Source: Bacillota bacterium (GTDB lineage: Bacteria > Bacillota > Clostridia > Lachnospirales > Anaerotignaceae). From it: a stretch of 32,785 nucleotides of DNA. The DNA lies in assembly GCA_017534115.1 (NCBI GenBank), contig JAFWDD010000036.1, positions 1-32,785 of the forward strand, given 5' to 3'. The notes beneath the pieces are model-generated. The model ran no database searches, was not told the DNA's origin, and saw only the letters and a list, made by a program, of their open reading frames with translations. Below are positions 31,426-32,785 of the stretch, piece by piece. How positions within the stretch are numbered: the stretch's first letter is position 1; each line of letters opens with the position of its first letter. Position numbers and translations under genes: made by a program.

Positions 31426-32073
31426 TTGAAAAATCAACCTAATTGTCCCGAAAACCCGGAACTGACGCGGCGCGGAATCATTATGCGTACAGCAGTTTTG
31501 AGCATAATCTCAAACGTCGTCCTTGCTTCTGTAAAAATTTCCATAGGGATGCTAATTCCGTCTGTGGCAATACTTTCTGAGGGTATTAATAATCTGGCCG
31601 ATTCTTTGTCATCTGTAATAACGATTCTGGGCATAAAGCTTTCGGAAAGAAGCTCGAACCACAAATTCACTCTATATGCAGAGGGTTTTTGCGGACTTAT
31701 AATATCCCTGATCATTTTGTATACAGGTATACAATTTCTGAGGAAATCCGTGCTGCTCATATTTTATCCCCAGGAGATGCGCATAGCTCCATATGTCATA
31801 ATTATCATGGGCGTATCGGCTGTATTCAAAATTTTCCTGTCGAGACACACCATAAAACAGGGCAAACGGACAAAGTCCACATCGCTCATCGCAATCGGAA
31901 TAGAATGCAGAAATGATTTCATAATATCGGCCATTACACTGTTATCCTGCATTTTGTTCGTGTTGTTCAATGTTTCGGCTGATGCCTATGCAGGTATTAT
32001 ATCGGCCGGGTTCATTCTGAAATCGGATATCGGGGTTCTGCTGGATTCCATAAAGGAACTCAGAGGCAGCTGA
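31426..32073 (+). CDS. CDF-family cation transporter-like membrane protein lacking the C-terminal domain
   Basis: 215 residues with about five or six membrane segments. SVAILSEGINNLADSLSSVITILG has the NNxxD form of the first CDF metal motif (manganese/iron-type relatives). SERSSNHKFTLYAEGFCGLIIS is the loop and third segment. IAIGIECRNDFIISAITLL matches the second metal motif, usually DSxND, with the first Asp replaced by Glu. The protein stops after FILKSDIGVLLDSIKELRG, where normal CDF proteins continue with a cytosolic domain of about 80 residues. The TTG start has GAGGTG seven bases upstream. It is the only plus-strand gene here. Confidence 0.75.
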   Translation: MKNQPNCPENPELTRRGIIMRTAVLSIISNVVLASVKISIGMLIPSVAILSEGINNLADSLSSVITILGIKLSERSSNHKFTLYAEGFCGLIISLIILYTGIQFLRKSVLLIFYPQEMRIAPYVIIIMGVSAVFKIFLSRHTIKQGKRTKSTSLIAIGIECRNDFIISAITLLSCILFVLFNVSADAYAGIISAGFILKSDIGVLLDSIKELRGS

Positions 32074-32100
32074 AATTATTCTGTTACGGAAAACTGAAAA

Positions 32101-32125
32101 AAACGGCACTGTCAAAAGCACCGTC
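32101..32125 (-). terminator. Intrinsic terminator of the small downstream gene
   Basis: On the minus strand ACGGTGCT and AGTGCCGT form an eight-pair stem (two G-U) with a six-base loop, followed by a run of T residues. It lies 15 bases after the stop of the gene at 32140. Confidence 0.65.
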
Positions 32126-32139
32126 TTTCAGTCTGAATT

Positions 32140-32484
32140 TTAATAGCCGTATTCCTCGATTATGGCTTTTACCTTGTCTTTTGCGACAACGAAGTCCTCA
32201 AGGTTATCCGTATAGGTCTCGGGAAGATCGAAGTCCGGCGAAAGGCCTGAGGCAAAGAGCATTTTATACTCCGTATTAATGATTACAGGACAGCCCTTTA
32301 TAAGGTTAGTTAAGGCTATTCCGTCCTGGCCGTTGTATTTTACGAGGTATACCTTATATGTTGTGAAGCCATTCAGCGCTTCATCGATCTTTTTGGTGAA
32401 TTCCATTGCTTTTTCGCCGAAAATCTCTACTTTTTTCGAGTACAGCATCATTTTTACCGAAGAAATGATATATAAGTCGTCCAT
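32140..32484 (-). CDS. Small protein of unknown function
   Basis: 114 residues, no signal peptide and no membrane segment. It has a mixed helix/strand look: KMMLYSKKVEIFGEKAMEF, then a beta-type stretch FTTYKVYLVKYNGQDGIAL, then CPVIINTEYKMLFASGL, and a C-terminal helix VVAKDKVKAIIEEYGY. I do not recognise the family. GGAGG lies nine bases before the ATG at 32484. The frame remains open upstream through both tRNA genes, so a longer call would be wrong. A tRNA terminator (32523-32545) lies just upstream and a terminator just downstream, making it its own small unit. Confidence 0.75.
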   Translation of the reverse strand: MDDLYIISSVKMMLYSKKVEIFGEKAMEFTKKIDEALNGFTTYKVYLVKYNGQDGIALTNLIKGCPVIINTEYKMLFASGLSPDFDLPETYTDNLEDFVVAKDKVKAIIEEYGY

Positions 32485-32522
32485 ATTAACAAACCTCCTT
32501 GCCGATAGTCGTAAGCAACAAC

Positions 32523-32545
32523 AAAAAAAGACCTTTGACGGTCTC
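32523..32545 (-). terminator. Intrinsic terminator of the tRNA unit
   Basis: On the minus strand AGACC, a six-base loop and GGTCT are followed by a run of T residues. It lies 20 bases after the end of tRNA-Trp. Confidence 0.75.
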
Positions 32546-32564
32546 CTGCGTTTTTTTGTAAAAA

Positions 32565-32637
32565 CAGGGGCAAAAGGACTCGAACCCTTGACATTCGGTT
32601 TTGGAGACCGACGTTCTACCAACTGAACTATGCCCCT
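32565..32637 (-). tRNA. tRNA-Trp (CCA anticodon)
   Basis: 73 bases on the minus strand. The acceptor arms AGGGGCA and TGCCCCT pair fully with discriminator G. The D-arm has TAGTTCAGTTGGTAGAAC, the anticodon loop CTCCAAA gives CCA, and the T-arm has the standard GGTTCGAGTCC. The 3' CCA is not encoded. Confidence 0.95.
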
Positions 32638-32648
32638 ATAAAAAAGAG

Positions 32649-32720
32649 CTCCCCGAGCGGGACTCGAACCTGCAACCCTCCGGTTAACAGCCGGATGCTC
32701 TGCCATTGAGCTATCGAGGA
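32649..32720 (-). tRNA. tRNA-Asn (GUU anticodon)
   Basis: 72 bases on the minus strand. The acceptor arms TCCTCGA and TCGGGGA pair with one T-G. The D-arm has TAGCTCAATGGCAGAGC, the anticodon loop CTGTTAA gives GUU, and the T-arm has GGTTCGAGTCC with discriminator G. It is 11 bases upstream of tRNA-Trp and probably on the same precursor. Confidence 0.95.
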
Positions 32721-32785
32721 TTATTTTTTGTATTTGCTAACGCCTCACGTACGGTTTGTACCTTATACAACCTTTGCCCTACACA
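32721..32785. other. Window end upstream of the tRNA genes
   Basis: No gene is seen. An imperfect dyad, GGTTTGTA and TACAACC (32753-32772), is present; I cannot say whether it belongs to a promoter or to another RNA beyond the window. Confidence 0.3.

Noticed and set aside
32485-32706. N-terminal extension of the small gene at 32140 through the tRNA genes
   Set aside because: The extension is the translation of both tRNAs and a terminator; an ATG with GGAGG at 32484 explains the gene.
1-32785. CRISPR array, insertion sequence, prophage or restriction genes
   Set aside because: No regularly spaced repeats, transposase, integrase or phage genes were seen on either strand.

Overview
The window looks like a chromosome segment of an anaerobic Gram-positive Clostridia (Lachnospirales-like). 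The evidence is AGGAGG-type ribosome binding sites, many N-terminal lipoprotein signals, S-layer homology (SLH) domains, the anaerobic (cobalt-early) B12 pathway, sigma-A promoters, and a coaX-dusB-greA-lysS housekeeping block. Genus is inference; no rRNA is present.

Region 1 (1 to about 12.2 kb, minus strand): a B12-related operon. A sigma-A-like promoter (12145-12173) leads into a cobalamin riboswitch (about 11893-12110) and an intrinsic terminator (about 11727-11772). Then come an exported lipoprotein CbiK cobaltochelatase, two small related lipoproteins, a FecCD/BtuCD-type ABC importer (binding lipoprotein, permease, and an ATPase with an unusual C-terminal extension), and cbiA, cbiC, cbiD, cbiF, cbiG, cbiH and cbiJ (cbiJ is cut by the window edge). 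Most cbi genes overlap by a few bases. The layout couples uptake of a tetrapyrrole, corrinoid or metal complex at the cell surface to corrin ring synthesis inside, under B12 feedback.

Region 2 (12.2-25 kb): a dense redox island with five aldo/keto reductases (one a predicted lipoprotein), three flavodoxin-like proteins (one SLH-anchored, one lipoprotein, one cytoplasmic), an FMN-reductase-like flavoprotein, a DUF4405-type membrane protein with many histidines, a CMD-cupin fusion, an acetyltransferase and an NTF2-like protein. It has three transcription units. A plus-strand unit runs from 12392 to 15270. A minus-strand unit (17780 to 15412) is divergent from a LysR regulator, and an ATTG-N7-CAAT dyad sits on both -35 boxes. 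A minus-strand unit (24844 to 19078) is headed by a TetR gene whose promoter is bracketed by two TGACA-N3-TGTCA dyads. This island is the best candidate for an undescribed system: a partly cell-surface flavin/NAD(P)H redox module.

Region 3 (25-32.8 kb): a lipoprotein of unknown function, then lysS, greA (with a consensus promoter), dusB and coaX, a VOC protein, a GNAT acetyltransferase, a short CDF-type transporter lacking the C-terminal domain, a small unknown protein, and tRNA-Trp and tRNA-Asn.
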